A DNA stretch of 64,000 nucleotides from Axinella damicornis (taxonomy: Eukaryota > Porifera > Demospongiae > Axinellida > Axinellidae), in NCBI GenBank assembly GCA_963931865.1, contig OZ007514.1, positions 9,643,222 to 9,707,221 on the forward strand, given 5' to 3'. Each line of letters starts with the position of its first letter. Positions within the stretch are counted from its first letter, which is position 1. The notes below the pieces were generated by a model, which worked only from the letters and a program-made list of their open reading frames with translations, was not told the DNA's origin and searched no databases. Positions 32,563 through 43,406 of this stretch are shown in pieces. Both the position numbers and the translations under genes were made by a program.

Positions 32563-32762
32563 GTATAGGGCTAGTTACAGTGGCTATGAGCAAGCTGCTA
32601 GGTACACCTGCTGCATGAGTCCTGAGAATAGTACAGTATGACATGTTATGAAGTATACCACCATGCATGCAAGTCAGTGAGAGTGGAGAGTGCTGTTGTA
32701 GATTTCTTGTGTGCATTCAAGACCTCTGTGTGACCATTCCCCACTCTGTTTGTCCAATGCAG

Positions 32763-32918
32763 GTACACTGGCCTGGATTGAGAGGTGTAGAGGAATTCCT
32801 CAACGCTGATTGCCGACCACTGTATCCCCCATCTGGCATGGCCACTCTCAACACTGGAGCCTTCGTACAGAGCTACAAGAATCTGGTCTTCTACTGGATA
32901 TTGAAGGCAGGGCACATG
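32763..32918 (+). CDS. SCPEP1-like exon ending KAGHM
   Basis: Acceptor TCCAATGCAG, donor ATG|GTGAGA, exactly 52 codons. Ends with AFVQSYKNLVFYWILKAGHM, nearly identical in pattern to SCPEP1 (AFVKSYKNLAFYWILKAGHM), including the catalytic His. Confidence 0.95.
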
Positions 32919-33315
32919 GTGAGAGGTTGTAGACTTATCTGCCAATAGTTCAGCCTACCTGAGTATCACATTACATACTCCACAACACACAACCCAACCA
33001 TATAAAGTACTCTATAGCATAATTATGGAAGGATAATGTTCTGACTTATGTATGGTGGGACGAGACTACCATATTTATGGATAAAACTGCATCCGCTCTC
33101 TGGTGGACTTTGAAGGCAAAAGTGTGTGTAATTACGTGTGCATAGCATAACAGGTAATGCATGCAGGTGTATTTCTTGCATGCTCAAAACAAATGATCGA
33201 CTATGGATATCTGGATGATCCAGTCTCATGTAGGCCCAAGCTCATTCTGAAAAGAGGGAAGGGATTTTACATTTTGTCCTTCCATGCTGTAGGGTATGGC
33301 CCATTCACATTGCAG

Positions 33316-33621
33316 TACCGTATACAGGGATATATTCGTAGGTGCAAAATTTCGAATAAATGGCCATAAGCCCCTCAGCAGAAATTTTCGTATTCTAATT
33401 TTCATATGCGCCTGTGCATTGCCACGCCCCCTAGCACTACGCATACGTAATGTGTCGCCTAGTCGTTTTCGGTTGAGGCAATGCACAGTGGTGAGAGGGT
33501 ACGTCTACAATGCTGATATCTGGGCCTCTGTTAAATTTTGCAGTTTTTATTTTCGTATCTCGAGGCTCCATATGAAATTTACGAAAATTATCACCGTACA
33601 AAAATTTCCCACTATATGGTA
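33316..33621. mobile_element. TACCGTA-ended MITE, 306 bp
   Basis: Left TACCGTATACAGGGATATAT, right ending CCCACTATATGGTA; subterminal AAAATTTCG / CGAAAATTA. It lies in the last intron of the SCPEP1-like gene. Confidence 0.65.
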
Positions 33622-33680
33622 CCACACTCATTACTATACATATAATACCAAACTAACAAGCATTACTTTCCCACAAACAG

Positions 33681-33752
33681 GTCCCTGCTGATGCTCGGGA
33701 AATGGCGCTGGAGATGTTGAAGATGGTGACTGCATGGTTATTACTGAGATAA
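33681..33752 (+). CDS. SCPEP1-like last exon, stop codon
   Basis: Acceptor CCACAAACAG; reads VPADAREMALEMLKMVTAWL then LLR and TAA. It continues GHM|VP.D....AL.M..MVT of the family and ends at the expected place. Confidence 0.9.
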   Translation, partial: VPADAREMALEMLKMVTAWLLLR

Positions 33753-33807
33753 CAAAATTTAGACTTCAAATTGCATGCATGTGTTGCGTTGCCACAATAT
33801 TTTATGC

Positions 33808-33877
33808 TAGCCTCGTTCCCAGTCCCACGCCCAGCTTTTCGTTGCTGGGCGTGGGACTGGGACTGGGAACGAGGCTA
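33808..33877. mobile_element. MULE-type MITE, 70 bp, exact 9-bp duplication
   Basis: TAGCCTCGTTCCCAGTCC to GGGACTGGGAACGAGGCTA with CACGCCCAGC / GCTGGGCGTG arms. Flanks ATTTTATGC (33799-33807) and ATTTTATGC (33878-33886) are identical. It sits just past the SCPEP1-like stop codon. Confidence 0.9.
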
Positions 33878-34429
33878 ATTTTATGCCTAGACTGTCTCCT
33901 CGGATTCTGTACAGTCATTTGAAATGCTCTCTGATGAACGTTCACTGTAGAGTTGCAAGCTGCATAATAATATTGCTTGCACGTTTCTGGATGGAACAGG
34001 CACACCAAATTAAAGGTGGCTCGAGATGAATTCCACAACACACTAGTGCTGGCTTCCTGGCCGATGGCCATAGAGTTCGAGCACTGTATATATACATTTC
34101 TGGGATCATCACAAATTGTAGCCACACCCACAGGCCGGATCAGGGTAATCCATCACCATGACTAGCTATGCATGCACAACTATATATTATGTTGTTGGTT
34201 ATCGGCTTTTATGAATTACCTTCCTATAGAGTTTGCAGTTGCCTTGGATCACCTGGAGGAGCATGCACCTTCAAGTTCAGAAACAAAGTACGTACTACGT
34301 AGCCACATGGTTATTGTATAGCTACCAGCTCACTGTAGTATAGTCTCCTGACTGATCCAAGTCAACTGCAATATAGACTCTATACCTTCCCCTCCATCTA
34401 CTTTCTCTTCACTTGAACTGTCACAGGCC

Positions 34430-34830
34430 GGACTCCCAGCACTCTAAACACAGCAACAGGACTCCACTGTCACTCCAGCACTCTCAATAAAGCAACAGGA
34501 CACTAGTCTCGCGGGCCAGTAAAATCGTCTGGGAACGAGGACACCTCTCAAGACACACCCAGCTCTAGCACTCTCAACACAGCAACAGGACTCCACTGTC
34601 ACTCCAGCTCTCCCAAATAAAGCAATAGGACACTAGTCTTGCGGGCCAGTAAAATCGTCTGGGAACGAGGACACCTCTCAAGACACACCCAGCTCTAGCA
34701 CTCTCAACACAGCAACAGGACTCCCAACTCTCAACACAGCAACAAGACTCCCAGCTCTCTCAACACAGTACAGCTCCCAGCTACAGCTCTCTGAACACAG
34801 CAACAAGACTCCCGGCTCTAGCACTCACTA
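34430..34830. repeat. 130-bp tandem duplication with CAACAGGACTC repeats
   Basis: A block starting GGACACTAGTCTCGCGGGCC at 34498 is repeated about 130 bases later at 34628, and CTCTCAACACAGCAACAGGA recurs at least six times. The duplicated block includes half of a TAGTCTCG-type short element. Confidence 0.8.
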
Positions 34831-35175
34831 ACAAGATCGCCTGGCAGACTAGCCATGGCTTCCTAACTACTTTACAACCTCGTTCCCAGACGCCAAGTTA
34901 ATTAACCTTATGGAACAAGATTTGGAGCAAACTACAAGGAGGGCCTACAGGACGCCGCCAATGGCACAGGGCCTACTACAGGAGGACGCCAATGGCGTCG
35001 GTGAACGAAGAAAAACGACAGAGACAGATACACGCACATCACTGTCCACACTGTGCGCGTGCACACGGCGTTTCCCGGCAAAATTTGTGATACCGCGAGC
35101 ACCAACCAATCAGATCATAGGGTTACCGGCGCGTGCACGCTTTGGCTGCACGCGTTACTGGCATGCTTCTGCGGG

Positions 35176-35183
35176 TATATAAA
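35176..35183 (+). promoter_or_regulatory. Candidate TATA box
   Basis: TATATAAA preceded by CTGCGGG and a GC-rich 100 bases (GCGCGTGCACGC). No clear first exon follows within 300 bases; the sequence runs into a hairpin (about 35226-35266) and the G-rich minisatellite. Confidence 0.25.
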
Positions 35184-35309
35184 GCTAGTCCAGTTGCGGC
35201 CAAGTCATTCGGGTTAGGTTTAGCTCGGGTGAGGTAAAGGTGAGGTGAGCCCTCACCCTTACCTTACCCTTGCTCAATACCTTTCACCGCAAGGGTAAGT
35301 TCAGGGGTA

Positions 35310-35620
35310 GATAGTGGGCGGGGTGGGAGCATGGGAGGGTTGGAGCATGGGAGGGTGGGAGCATGGGAGCATGGGAGGGTGGGAGTGTGGGAGCATGGGA
35401 GGGGTGGGAGGGTGGGAGCATGGGAGGGTCGGAGTATAGGGGGGGTGGGGCTGGGTTGGGTGGTGGGTGCATGGGGGTGGGGTGGGGCTGGTTGGGTGCA
35501 TGGGGGTGGGGCTGGGTGGGTGCATGGGGGTGGGGCTGGACAGGTGCATGGGGGTGGGGCTGGGTGGGTGCATGGGGTGGGGCTGGGTGGGTGCATCGGT
35601 GTGGGGTGGGGCTGGGTCAA
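35310..35620. repeat. G-rich minisatellite (GGGAGGGTGGGAGCAT / GGTGCATGGGGGTGGG)
   Basis: Two blocks of imperfect 8-26 base G-rich repeats on the plus strand. The many closely spaced GGG runs make G-quadruplex formation plausible. Open frames here are Gly/Trp or Pro/His low complexity. Confidence 0.9.
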
Positions 35621-36607
35621 GCTGTGTTTGAATAATTGCTGTTGGCAAGCATTCTAAATTCACATCTTTTTTCTCTTTTTGTTCCGTTAGCAACTACATG
35701 TACATACTAGTCTGCCATAAGAAATTACTGTATTATTATTGTTTGCGTGCAGAATCGGCAAATACATAACTAATAAGCAACTAACCCCAGTCAGGGCACC
35801 GCGTATTGCTGTAGCATTTCGGTGCAATGTACTGTTTGCGTGCACTGCGGAAAGTATAATCGTGCGTAACAGATTAATTAGCAATAATTCACTCATGAAT
35901 ACTTAATCAATAGCTCCAGAAAATTCGCTGCGCGCAACTCCATGCCTCTTCGGTCTCAAAATCATAGCTACGCCCCAGGTCAGATGTGGAAAAGCTTCAA
36001 GATACAGAGCTAGTGCAAGCGAGGCAACGGCAAATACTATTCGACCATAAGTGGAGCAGGTAGCTTGGAAGGAGGGCGAGGTCAGCTGTGTTTTCAGGAG
36101 CTGTACATATAGGGGGTAGGGACTGCCTGTTGCGTAGCTGCGCCAGTTGTATAAGGGTCAAAGTCCGCTGGCACGCGCAACCAGAAATAGCCGGCCGGCT
36201 GGGTTTAAATACAAGTTTTTGGCGGGAAGTCGGGATTGCTTGTTGACTGCATGGGGTCTGAATCATTAATGTTTGCCTATACCCAGTATATAATCGAGTA
36301 TGAGTCAGGGCCATGCACTCCGTACATACCGATTCTCGACTCCCGGCCTATAAGTAGTGGCCCGAGTACGCTGCTTCACTCGATCCCTGAAGCTAAAATT
36401 TGTTCTGGGCACCAGTCCTGTTGTTTGTACAGCTGGGAGAGGTTCACCCTTATGCATGTGCAAGCCTTCATACACGTACGTATAATTATACGTACATAAG
36501 TTGAATATTACCAGACAACATCCAGTTGACAAACTCAATGTAAAGGAGTAAACTGATTACAAGTACAAATGAACAATCCACGATTCATTACAAATCATCC
36601 TCATGAC

Positions 36608-36748
36608 CTAGTCACATGACCAGTCGGGATGAGGGTGTTCATCTGTTCCAATCATCGTGTGCTGTGGCAACATGGGACTGTAGCTGTAAGATCTTGGAGT
36701 TAGCTTTGCATGGAGTTCTGCATTCTCAGCTGATAGGGCATCACGAGT
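36608..36748 (-). CDS. RasGRP last exon (coiled coil, stop)
   Basis: Acceptor CACCCACAG; 46 codons and TAG/TGA-type stop at 36608. Starts TRDALSAENAELHAKL, ends HPHPDWSCD. Confidence 0.7.
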   Translation of the reverse strand, partial: TRDALSAENAELHAKLTPRSYSYSPMLPQHTMIGTDEHPHPDWSCD

Positions 36749-38569
36749 CTGTGGGTGTGTGAGTGGGGGGAGGGTTGTGTGTGTGAGTGTGTGGGGGGTG
36801 TGCATAATAATTATGTGTGTGTGTGTATATATATGTGTGTGGTGAGCTGGTATTCATGTGTAGTATGTGTGTCTGTGCAATCAAGGAGGTGTGGATGTAT
36901 GCAATACTCAGATCTACAATTGCTCATTCAGGAATCAGTATACTGACGTTTAGAAGTCAGTAATCCTGTTCTCATAAACTGCAGCCGATCACATACTGTC
37001 ACTCACAGCATCTGCGTCTCTCCTTCAGTGATATGTCATCATCGCAGTACAGCTCTGGGGCTTGAAGGCTGGTAGGACGCTGCTTCTTAGCTAGAGGGGT
37101 ACGAGGGAGGAGGAAGGGGGTTGAGAGGGAGTGGGAGGAAGAAGAGGGATCAAATTCATGATCAGTAACATTTTGCTCACCACTATAGTGGTCTAGTCTA
37201 CAAAAGGTATTAAATTTTTTCTTTACTCTGACAGTATGTGCATGGTCAATTGACAATTGTTACAACGCACATGTGGGAATATAAGGTGTCTCTCTGCAGG
37301 AATTACTTCACAGTTGGATGCAGTATGTGCAAGCACCTCACTACATAGCCTCGTCCCCAGGCCACATACGAGAAATCGCAAAGGGATGGGGCCTGGAACG
37401 AGGCTACCTCACTACACCAGTATAATATTGTGTGAGCAGATATGAGAAAGGGGTAACTTCACGCATTTTCCAAAAATTGAATTTCAAATGCCAGAGTGAT
37501 ACTTAATACACTGTAGCTATGGCTATGAAACTTGCTACAAATATTCATACATTATCCTGCTACATTCGATAGGAATTCTGAGCCGTGCCCACATCTGGTA
37601 TGGGTGGAACGAATGCACGTCGATCACATTCGAAAGTTGCTGTTTTATGCCTCACTTTGGAGCCTCACCATTCGGGGTAAGAGCCTTCTTACACTTTCGA
37701 ATGTTGGGTCTGTGAAGGCCTGATATGCCTACAAACCAAGTGGGAAAGCCAAGGCTCTTCTCAAAACCGCTCACATAATTATAGCTCACATTTCTTCTCC
37801 TTGTGGTTCCGGCAGTCGACCACCACATAGGCCTTACAATGCTTGTGACAGCTGATACCACAGTCCTTACAACAGACACCTTGCTTCACAATGCCCATCA
37901 TCTGTGTGTGTGTGTGTTTTGCGTGTGATGTGTTTGTGTGTGCGTGGTGTGTCTGTGTGTGCATGTGTGAGGGTGTGTTGTGTGAGTGTGAGTATCGCCC
38001 ACCACGTATCAAGCGCCCACCCCCCTCTTCACGCGGAAGTTACTGCACAGGGTCCAAAAGCAGTGTAGTAAGGGCCCACCCATCACAATAGTTTTGAGCA
38101 GCACTTCTTAACCTCTGGGAGAGGTTGTACATTCAGAAAGGTGCTTTCTCTGTCTAGCATTTCGTCTCAAGGACTTCGCAAGGATGCGATCAATTTCCTT
38201 GCGTGAAAAATGGACTTATATATTCATAGCCGGTCATTGATATTCACAGCTTACCCCAGCCCCCAGCGCTTGTTGGTTATACAGTGCTAAATGGGTGGGC
38301 GGATACTACATGCCTAAGTAGTCTGAGTACGCATCTAGCGCCCACCCCCCTGTTCAGCAGCGTTCAAATGTCCCCAAACCCTGGGCGCTTAATACATACT
38401 CTACTACGGTACTATGCTGATGTGGTAACTGACCATTCCCTTGCATTGCCCGCAGACCGATGTTCCAATGAAGGTGTGCTTGACACAGTTGTGAGTGAAT
38501 CGTTCTCTGAGGAAAGAATTTGCACTCAAGAAATAGGAGAGCATCTCATTGTAGCTGATGATACCATCA
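36608..38569 (-). CDS. RASGRP: RasGRP-type Ras/Rap exchange factor, C-terminal part
   Basis: Minus-strand exons, 5' to 3': 38434-38569, 37790-37901, 37007-37192, 36608-36748 (stop). They encode the end of an EF-hand (DGIISYNEMLSYF), a C1 domain split over two exons, a Ser/Pro-rich linker and a final helix typical of a coiled coil (DALSAENAELHAKL). All eight zinc ligands of the C1 domain are present with standard spacing (H-12-C-2-C-13-C-2-C-4-H-2-C-7-C), and GIVKQG holds the Gln-Gly pair used for diacylglycerol binding. EF-hand, C1, coiled coil is the C-terminal order of RasGRP proteins; CKDCG..CHK.CK..VV.(D/E)C is closest to that family and unlike diacylglycerol kinases. It would be recruited to membranes by diacylglycerol to activate Ras or Rap. 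The REM and CDC25 exons are expected above 38.6 kb but were not found. The phase of the last two exons does not match exactly, so a small exon may be missing. Confidence 0.85.
37007..37192 (-). CDS. RasGRP linker exon
   Basis: Acceptor GTAGACTAG (2 bases then HYSGEQNVTD...), donor TGCT|GTGAGT. Contains a Ser run, PRTPLAKKQRPTSL (basic, possible phosphorylation or regulatory segment) and an acidic CDDDIS. Confidence 0.65.
37346..37406. mobile_element. MULE-type MITE, 61 bp
   Basis: TAGCCTCGTCCCCAGGCC to GGGGCCTGGAACGAGGCTA. CTCACTACA precedes it (37337-37345) and recurs one base after it (37408-37416). It lies in a RasGRP intron. Confidence 0.8.
37790..37901 (-). CDS. RasGRP exon, second half of C1 domain
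   Basis: Acceptor ACACACAG from a GT/CA-rich intron; MMGIVKQGVCCKDCGISCHK then HCKAYVVVDC. Donor AAAT|GTGAGC (phase 1). Confidence 0.85.
37995..38411. mobile_element. TACCGTA-ended MITE, copy 2 (left end lost)
   Basis: Same element as 5901-6290, here keeping the right terminus GGGCGCTTAATACATACTCT...CTACTACGGTA. It fills much of the intron that splits the RasGRP C1 domain and ends 22 bases before the 38434 exon edge. Confidence 0.75.
38434..38569 (-). CDS. RasGRP exon, EF-hand end and first half of C1
   Basis: Acceptor TTACTCTCAG, donor ATG|GTCAGT; 1 base + 45 codons. DGIISYNEMLSYF (EF-hand exit helix), then FTHNCVKHTFIGTSVCGQC with the first His and two Cys of the C1 zinc sites. Confidence 0.85.
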
Positions 38570-38595
38570 CTGAGAGTAAGAGTGTGAGAGTGAGT

Positions 38596-38597
<2 letters not shown>

Positions 38598-38636
<39 letters not shown>

Positions 38637-38660
38637 TGTGTGTGAGAGAGTGTGTGTGTA
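38598..38660. repeat. (GT)n microsatellite
   Basis: TG repeat of about 17 units interrupted by GA, directly upstream of the RasGRP exon on its strand. Confidence 0.9.
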
Positions 38661-39026
38661 CTAGGAATAGTCGAAGGGTACAGTGGTACCATACCCTCAC
38701 ACGCAGAAGTAGGGTCTGGTGCACTTGCATACATAAACTGTTTATGGGATATCCTGACGTACATGTATACAGGTTTCCTGAGTGATAATGAAGGTGTTGA
38801 TTAATATACAAGTAGCTTCAAGAAACTCAAAAGAGCATGCACTCAATTTCTACTGAACCGGCAGCAGCTACAGGCAGTAGACCTTGCGATCCTTGTCAAC
38901 TCTGTTCCTGCCAGATCAACGATTGCAAGAACTGACAGAATGTTCTAACTCGGACAGCACTACTGCACCTTTGGACCGATTATACAGCTGATACCTGGCC
39001 CTGTGTGCACAAGATGTTTAGATGTT

Positions 39027-39112
39027 ACCTGATCCAGCACGAGTGCCTTCGGAGGGCTTATGACAACAATCAGTGTGGAGCATCTTATCAGTGAAAGCAA
39101 GAGCGCATAAAT
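39027..39112 (-). pseudogene. RecQ-like helicase motif Ia exon fragment
   Basis: Minus strand: an acceptor GGGGGCACAG, then SIYALLLSLIRCSTLIVVIS and PPKALVLDQ ending at CAG|GTAACA. VV(I)SP..AL..DQ(V) is motif Ia of RecQ helicases. It also follows the sequence before motif Ia seen in the 9300 fragment only loosely, so it is a different copy. No other helicase exons were found next to it. Confidence 0.4.
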
Positions 39113-39129
39113 AGACTGTGCCCCCGCCA

Positions 39130-39163
39130 CACACACAAACACACACACACACACACACACACA
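39130..39163. repeat. (AC)n microsatellite
   Basis: ACACACAC run of about 14 units with one AA interruption. Confidence 0.85.
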
Positions 39164-39268
39164 CCACAACTCCTCCAATTCCTTACACTCCCTCACCAAA
39201 CACAGAGAAGAGATACTGTCACTACCAGGGCTGCTGTATTGCTTTCAGTACTCTCTTAGCCAATCTAC

Positions 39269-39339
39269 TAGCCTCATTCCCAGGCCCCTGCCATTCTTTG
39301 TGCAACTGACAGCGGTGTGTGGGCCTGGGAACGAGGCTA
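39269..39339. mobile_element. MULE-type MITE, 71 bp
   Basis: TAGCCTCATTCCCAGGCCC to GGGCCTGGGAACGAGGCTA. Flanks CCAATCTAC and CAATGGTCT are only partly alike. Confidence 0.75.
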
Positions 39340-39472
39340 CAATGGTCTGGTAAATGGGCTTCAGACCATTCTTCAAGTATGAGCAGGGTTAGGGTTAGGA
39401 TAACATGTGATCTATACAATTATCGACAGGGGCATACAAAAAGGGGCTGGGAGATACTCTAAAACAGGTATG

Positions 39473-39860
39473 TACAGAGATTTCTGGAGTCCTTGCAATT
39501 TTCAGGCAAATTGGAAACACTGGAAGTCATGTGAATTCGTGAGTTGCAAAATTGAAATGACATGAATGCTCACGGCAGCAATGAGGACTTACGCCAGGTC
39601 CTACAGAGGCATCTTGTACACCGATCAGCGGCGTAGATCCAGAAGGCTGACTAAGAAGGTGAGATTGGGCATTTTGTGACCGAATTGCTTGCTAACTTCC
39701 TGTGGTGTAACATTACACTGCATAGTCATAAACGGAGTATGTCACTGACAGCCTAGCTACTGTTGTAGATTGCATGCATCGTGACTACAAAATGATGATT
39801 GGTCTGAGAACTGCTGTCACGTGACTTCCAATCTACAAATTCAGTTGCAGGACCTCTGTA
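39473..39860. mobile_element. TIR element with CACGTGACTTCC ends, copy 1
   Basis: Left TACAGAG..TTCTG...GGAAGTCATGTGA, right TCACGTGACTTCCAATCTAC...CCTCTGTA. It matches 55620-56074 through ACGCCAGGT.CTAC, TGTACACCGATCA and TAGATCCAGAA.GCTGACTA. No coding potential recognised. Confidence 0.75.
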
Positions 39861-40439
39861 AAGTGTGTACAAGTTGACATAAGGACAATGAACATACTGA
39901 CCTTTGCCTAATCAGGTTAATTAATTAAACAGCACATCCCAATCCTCAAAATCAGATCAGGTTCCTGCCCCTCTAAGAATTTGAAAGCGAAAGTCATTGT
40001 ATAAAGGTAACAGGATAATAATGTGGCAATTTATGAGACCTTGACTGGACATTGCAGGGCCACCATTACTACATGTATCAGTCAATTGAGGCCCATGTTT
40101 TCAGGTTTGGCATCGCTTCAGAGACTTGAGTGACTCGGTTGAATATTCGCTTATTTGTGGGTGTAGTTAGAGTTGTGTGTCTGTTCAGGATTGTTGGAAG
40201 TACCTCCAGGAGCAGTTTGAGCTCAACAACTGTGGGCTCTAGGGAATGGAAATGACTTCTAGAAAAGCTGCTGGAGGAAACTTTTGGCCATAAAGCAACC
40301 CCAGAGTACACGTAGCATGCAGTCTGACAACCTGTGTCCACAGGAATAGAATGTACCTCGAGAAGTGGGCGGATGCTACCTAGCCAAGGATTACTTCATT
40401 GTATAGTCACACACTGAGCATCAAGGCATCTAATACTCT

Positions 40440-40623
40440 CCCTCTGCAGAGAGAGAGGTAGAGGGGAGAGGGAGGCAGGGAGGGAGGGAGGGAGGGAGGG
40501 ATGGAGGGAGAGACGGAGGGAGGGAGGGAGAGAGGGAGGGATGGGGAGGGAGGGAGAGAGGGAGGGATGGGGAGGGAGAGATAAGAGGGAGAAAGGAGGG
40601 AGGGGGGGGGGGGGGGGGGGGGG
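40440..40623. repeat. (GGGA)n microsatellite plus poly-G
   Basis: GGGAGGGAGGGA repeats with occasional T or A substitutions, ending in a pure G run of about 20. Confidence 0.9.
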
Positions 40624-41009
40624 AGAAGTTGTTATTATAAACACAATTGAACACTGATGCTATATACAATTATTGAGGATTGCAAGGCCACATTCTCCAT
40701 TCACGGAAGTAGTTTGTGTGTCCTCTTTGATCGGGGTGAAATGAATACGCAAAAAAAGTACCTGAAATAAATTATGAAGAAATAATCACAACCCCTGAGT
40801 TCGTCATCATGGTCACACCCCTCAAAGGTTGGGCAGTGTGTCCTATTGTTATACGACCCTATTTCATTGGCAAAAGTCCGTGCCACACAGAGTAAGCTCA
40901 AAAGTTCAATCTGGGGTTTAACAGCCAGGCAGCAGAATTGGGGTAGTGAATGTGGAGGGGAACACCGTCTCAGGTCTGGGAACGAGACTAGTGGTTCTGT
41001 GCTGCTAGA

Positions 41010-41100
41010 GCCTCATTCCCAGCCACCTAGGTCAGGAACGAGGCTGATGCTGGAGCCTCATTCCCAGCCACCTAGGTCAGGAACGAGGCTGATGCTGGAG
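41010..41100. repeat. Tandem pair of short MULE-type palindromes
   Basis: AGCCTCATTCCCAGCCACCT...AGGTCAGGAACGAGGCTGATGCTGG occurs twice in a row, 44 bases apart. One short element was duplicated together with its flank. Confidence 0.7.
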
Positions 41101-42319
41101 CTGAATGTAAGGTGATTTCCTTTGATCCAACTGCTATTTACGGAATCGACAGTACAGTGAAGTCCATTGCACTGCCACTCCTTCTATACAAATACAGCGG
41201 GGGGAGGCATGGGAGATCAGGTAGACACATGGCAGACACATACTAGGTTGGTGTCCAACGAAGAATCTTGATGCCTTTTCTTGCATTGTACGTCCAAAGG
41301 CTGGATGTCAGTGCAGACGATCAGTGCCGTTCGTTGTTCACAACCCTGGAGATTATTCATGACTCAATCTAATGACGTACATCAGCCGGTGCCCAGCGCC
41401 CGCAAGGGTTTAATATGTGCATGAGGATCGATGAATATCATTTTTTTTTTAATTCGGCAGCTATGAATCTCATCAATCTAACCAGTGGGCTAACGCGTTC
41501 AGAGGAAAGGAGAAGACTAGTCGTGTGCTTGGCGTCTCAGGAGGAGCCAGGTGGGCCTGGGCATCGTGGCCCCGGGCATGGTGACCCCTCCCCCCTCATG
41601 GTGGCAGCTCCTCGTTTAGAGGTTTGCCCGAATCAGTTCACTGATTTAGTTGTGGGAGTCAGTACTTCCATTACCCCATGATATGCATATATTGCTCGTT
41701 GGATGACACCCACCAACATTGCATAAGACCTGCTGACACTGATGAGCGGCTTGCATTATGTGTACGAAGTGTAGCTTGAGCTCCCCCTTGGCCATGCGTA
41801 TCACTCCCCCAGCATCCTATGCTCATGAGAATAGGATGCTGCTGGGGGCAATTGAGGCCTGGGGAACATTCCTGCTGTGTCATAATTTGTTGAACTGGTG
41901 TGCTCAGTCATGATCATGCATATGATGAGTCATTGATGACATCATTGTTGTCATGCACTCTTGGCTCAGTGAACAAGCATTGGTGGTACGTATATTCCCC
42001 TGTAGTGAGGTTCATAGTGATGTAGCCCAGCCAACTAAAGTATGGGTGCACGGTTAACCTAGCAACTATGGATGGACAGTAGCCAGCATGCAGGGAGCTG
42101 TCATTGACACGAGTACCAAGCTAAAAAAACTAACTTACAGTTGGTAATCCAGTTAAACGTCATCAGAGATGGATCTTTTTGCTGCCTGGAATCGAGCATT
42201 TGCTTGCATTTTTAGCGGTAGCGTTAGCTTTAACACAGTGCAGGTTTAAAGACCTCATCGCATAATACCCTAAGTACCCATGATTATAATTACCCCATGC
42301 AATCAGCACCGCTCTAATG

Positions 42320-42403
42320 TAGCCTCGTTCCCAGGCCTTCCACACCTTTGCATACTGGAAGCGATCAAAAGCTGCAGTTGTGGAAGGCCTTGGAACGAGG
42401 CTA
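42320..42403. mobile_element. MULE-type MITE, 84 bp, exact 9-bp duplication
   Basis: TAGCCTCGTTCCCAGGCCTT to AAGGCCTTGGAACGAGGCTA. Flanks GCTCTAATG (42311-42319) and GCTCTAATG (42404-42412) are identical. Confidence 0.9.
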
Positions 42404-42499
42404 GCTCTAATGTACACTTTAGGATTTTCTCTCAAGTTTATGGTAGCCTTGTTCCTGGGTCTTCACCACCTCTAATCTTTGATTGATTGCAGTGAAAGT

Positions 42500-43277
42500 G
42501 CAAATATGAGGCTTGCTGCACCCGTCTCGTGGTTGCTAAAGTTTGGTTTTATGTTACACAAGGAACACACAATGACATCATGCAGAGTGGAACGTCATTA
42601 TGCGCTCCTGTTAACAATGCACTACTAACCTGGATTGCAATCAGGATTTGACTGCAGTATCAACAAACATCAAACCACTGGATTTGGGCATGGACAATGA
42701 GTAGTGCCTGTTGCTAAACTGTGATTACTGAGCAAGGAAGCAGCTGAAGTGGTTCAGCTGCTTCCTAGCAGTTTCTGCTATCAAAATCAGCTAGTCCTAT
42801 TATGGTATGAAGATGTATGAATGTGACAGTCTGTCATCTCACTGGGCAGGTATGGCACCATTACAGGGGGTGACTGTGGGGAGATAGTCAAGCACTCTTG
42901 ATGCTACAGTAGTAGGCAATAAAGATCCTCTCAGTTTGCTGCGTTACACAGCCATGAGGTCACGTTATGTCTTTGGAAATTTAGATGGTATTAGGGAATT
43001 CCTGGCAGCATGTGATACAGTGTATAATTATGGCCTACACTTCATGTTATATATGTGATGTGCAGGCGAACCAGTGAGCTTTTGTGTGTATGTCATGTGA
43101 CTTGCAGTGATTGCGACGCTGGACAGACAGCGGGGTGGGATGAAGCCATAATTATGACTACATTTCAACAACCAGGAGAACGAGATGCTGTTGCAAGGTG
43201 TGTATGTGTGACAGTGGTATGTATTAATTCACTTAGTTATAAACTTGTTTTCAGGGTATTGACTCCGGTTCCCCCCC

Positions 43278-43326
<49 letters not shown>

Positions 43327-43342
43327 AAACACACAAACACAC

Positions 43343-43406
<64 letters not shown>

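Larger units (their letters stand above)
24366..33752 (+). pseudogene. SCPEP1: Serine carboxypeptidase, SCPEP1-like (disrupted)
   Basis: A multi-exon gene for a secreted or lysosomal S10-family serine carboxypeptidase, which trims C-terminal residues. Exons recognised: 24366-24451, 24490-24501, 26240-26298, 28874-29029, 29881-29955, 30114-30162, 30831-30868, 31551-31597, 31982-32040, 32428-32501, 32549-32562, 32763-32918, 33681-33752 (stop). The catalytic triad is encoded: Ser in CESYGGK, Asp in SGQLDLIVDT, His in KAGHMVP. About 80-90 residues expected between GPYLCST and the 31551 exon were not found. Two clear lesions: 26240 reads GGPGG then jumps to IGPEDVDG with about ten residues and one base missing, and the 32428 exon is one base short after DELLQW. 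Phases otherwise agree across most junctions. Either a young pseudogene or a real gene with assembly indels; I favour neither strongly. Confidence 0.75.

Noticed and set aside
35301..35693. Pro/His-rich 130-residue min-strand frame
   Set aside because: Product of the G-rich minisatellite.
40078..40341. 87-codon minus-strand frame as a RasGRP catalytic exon
   Set aside because: I could not align it with CDC25 or REM motifs and it has no convincing splice sites.
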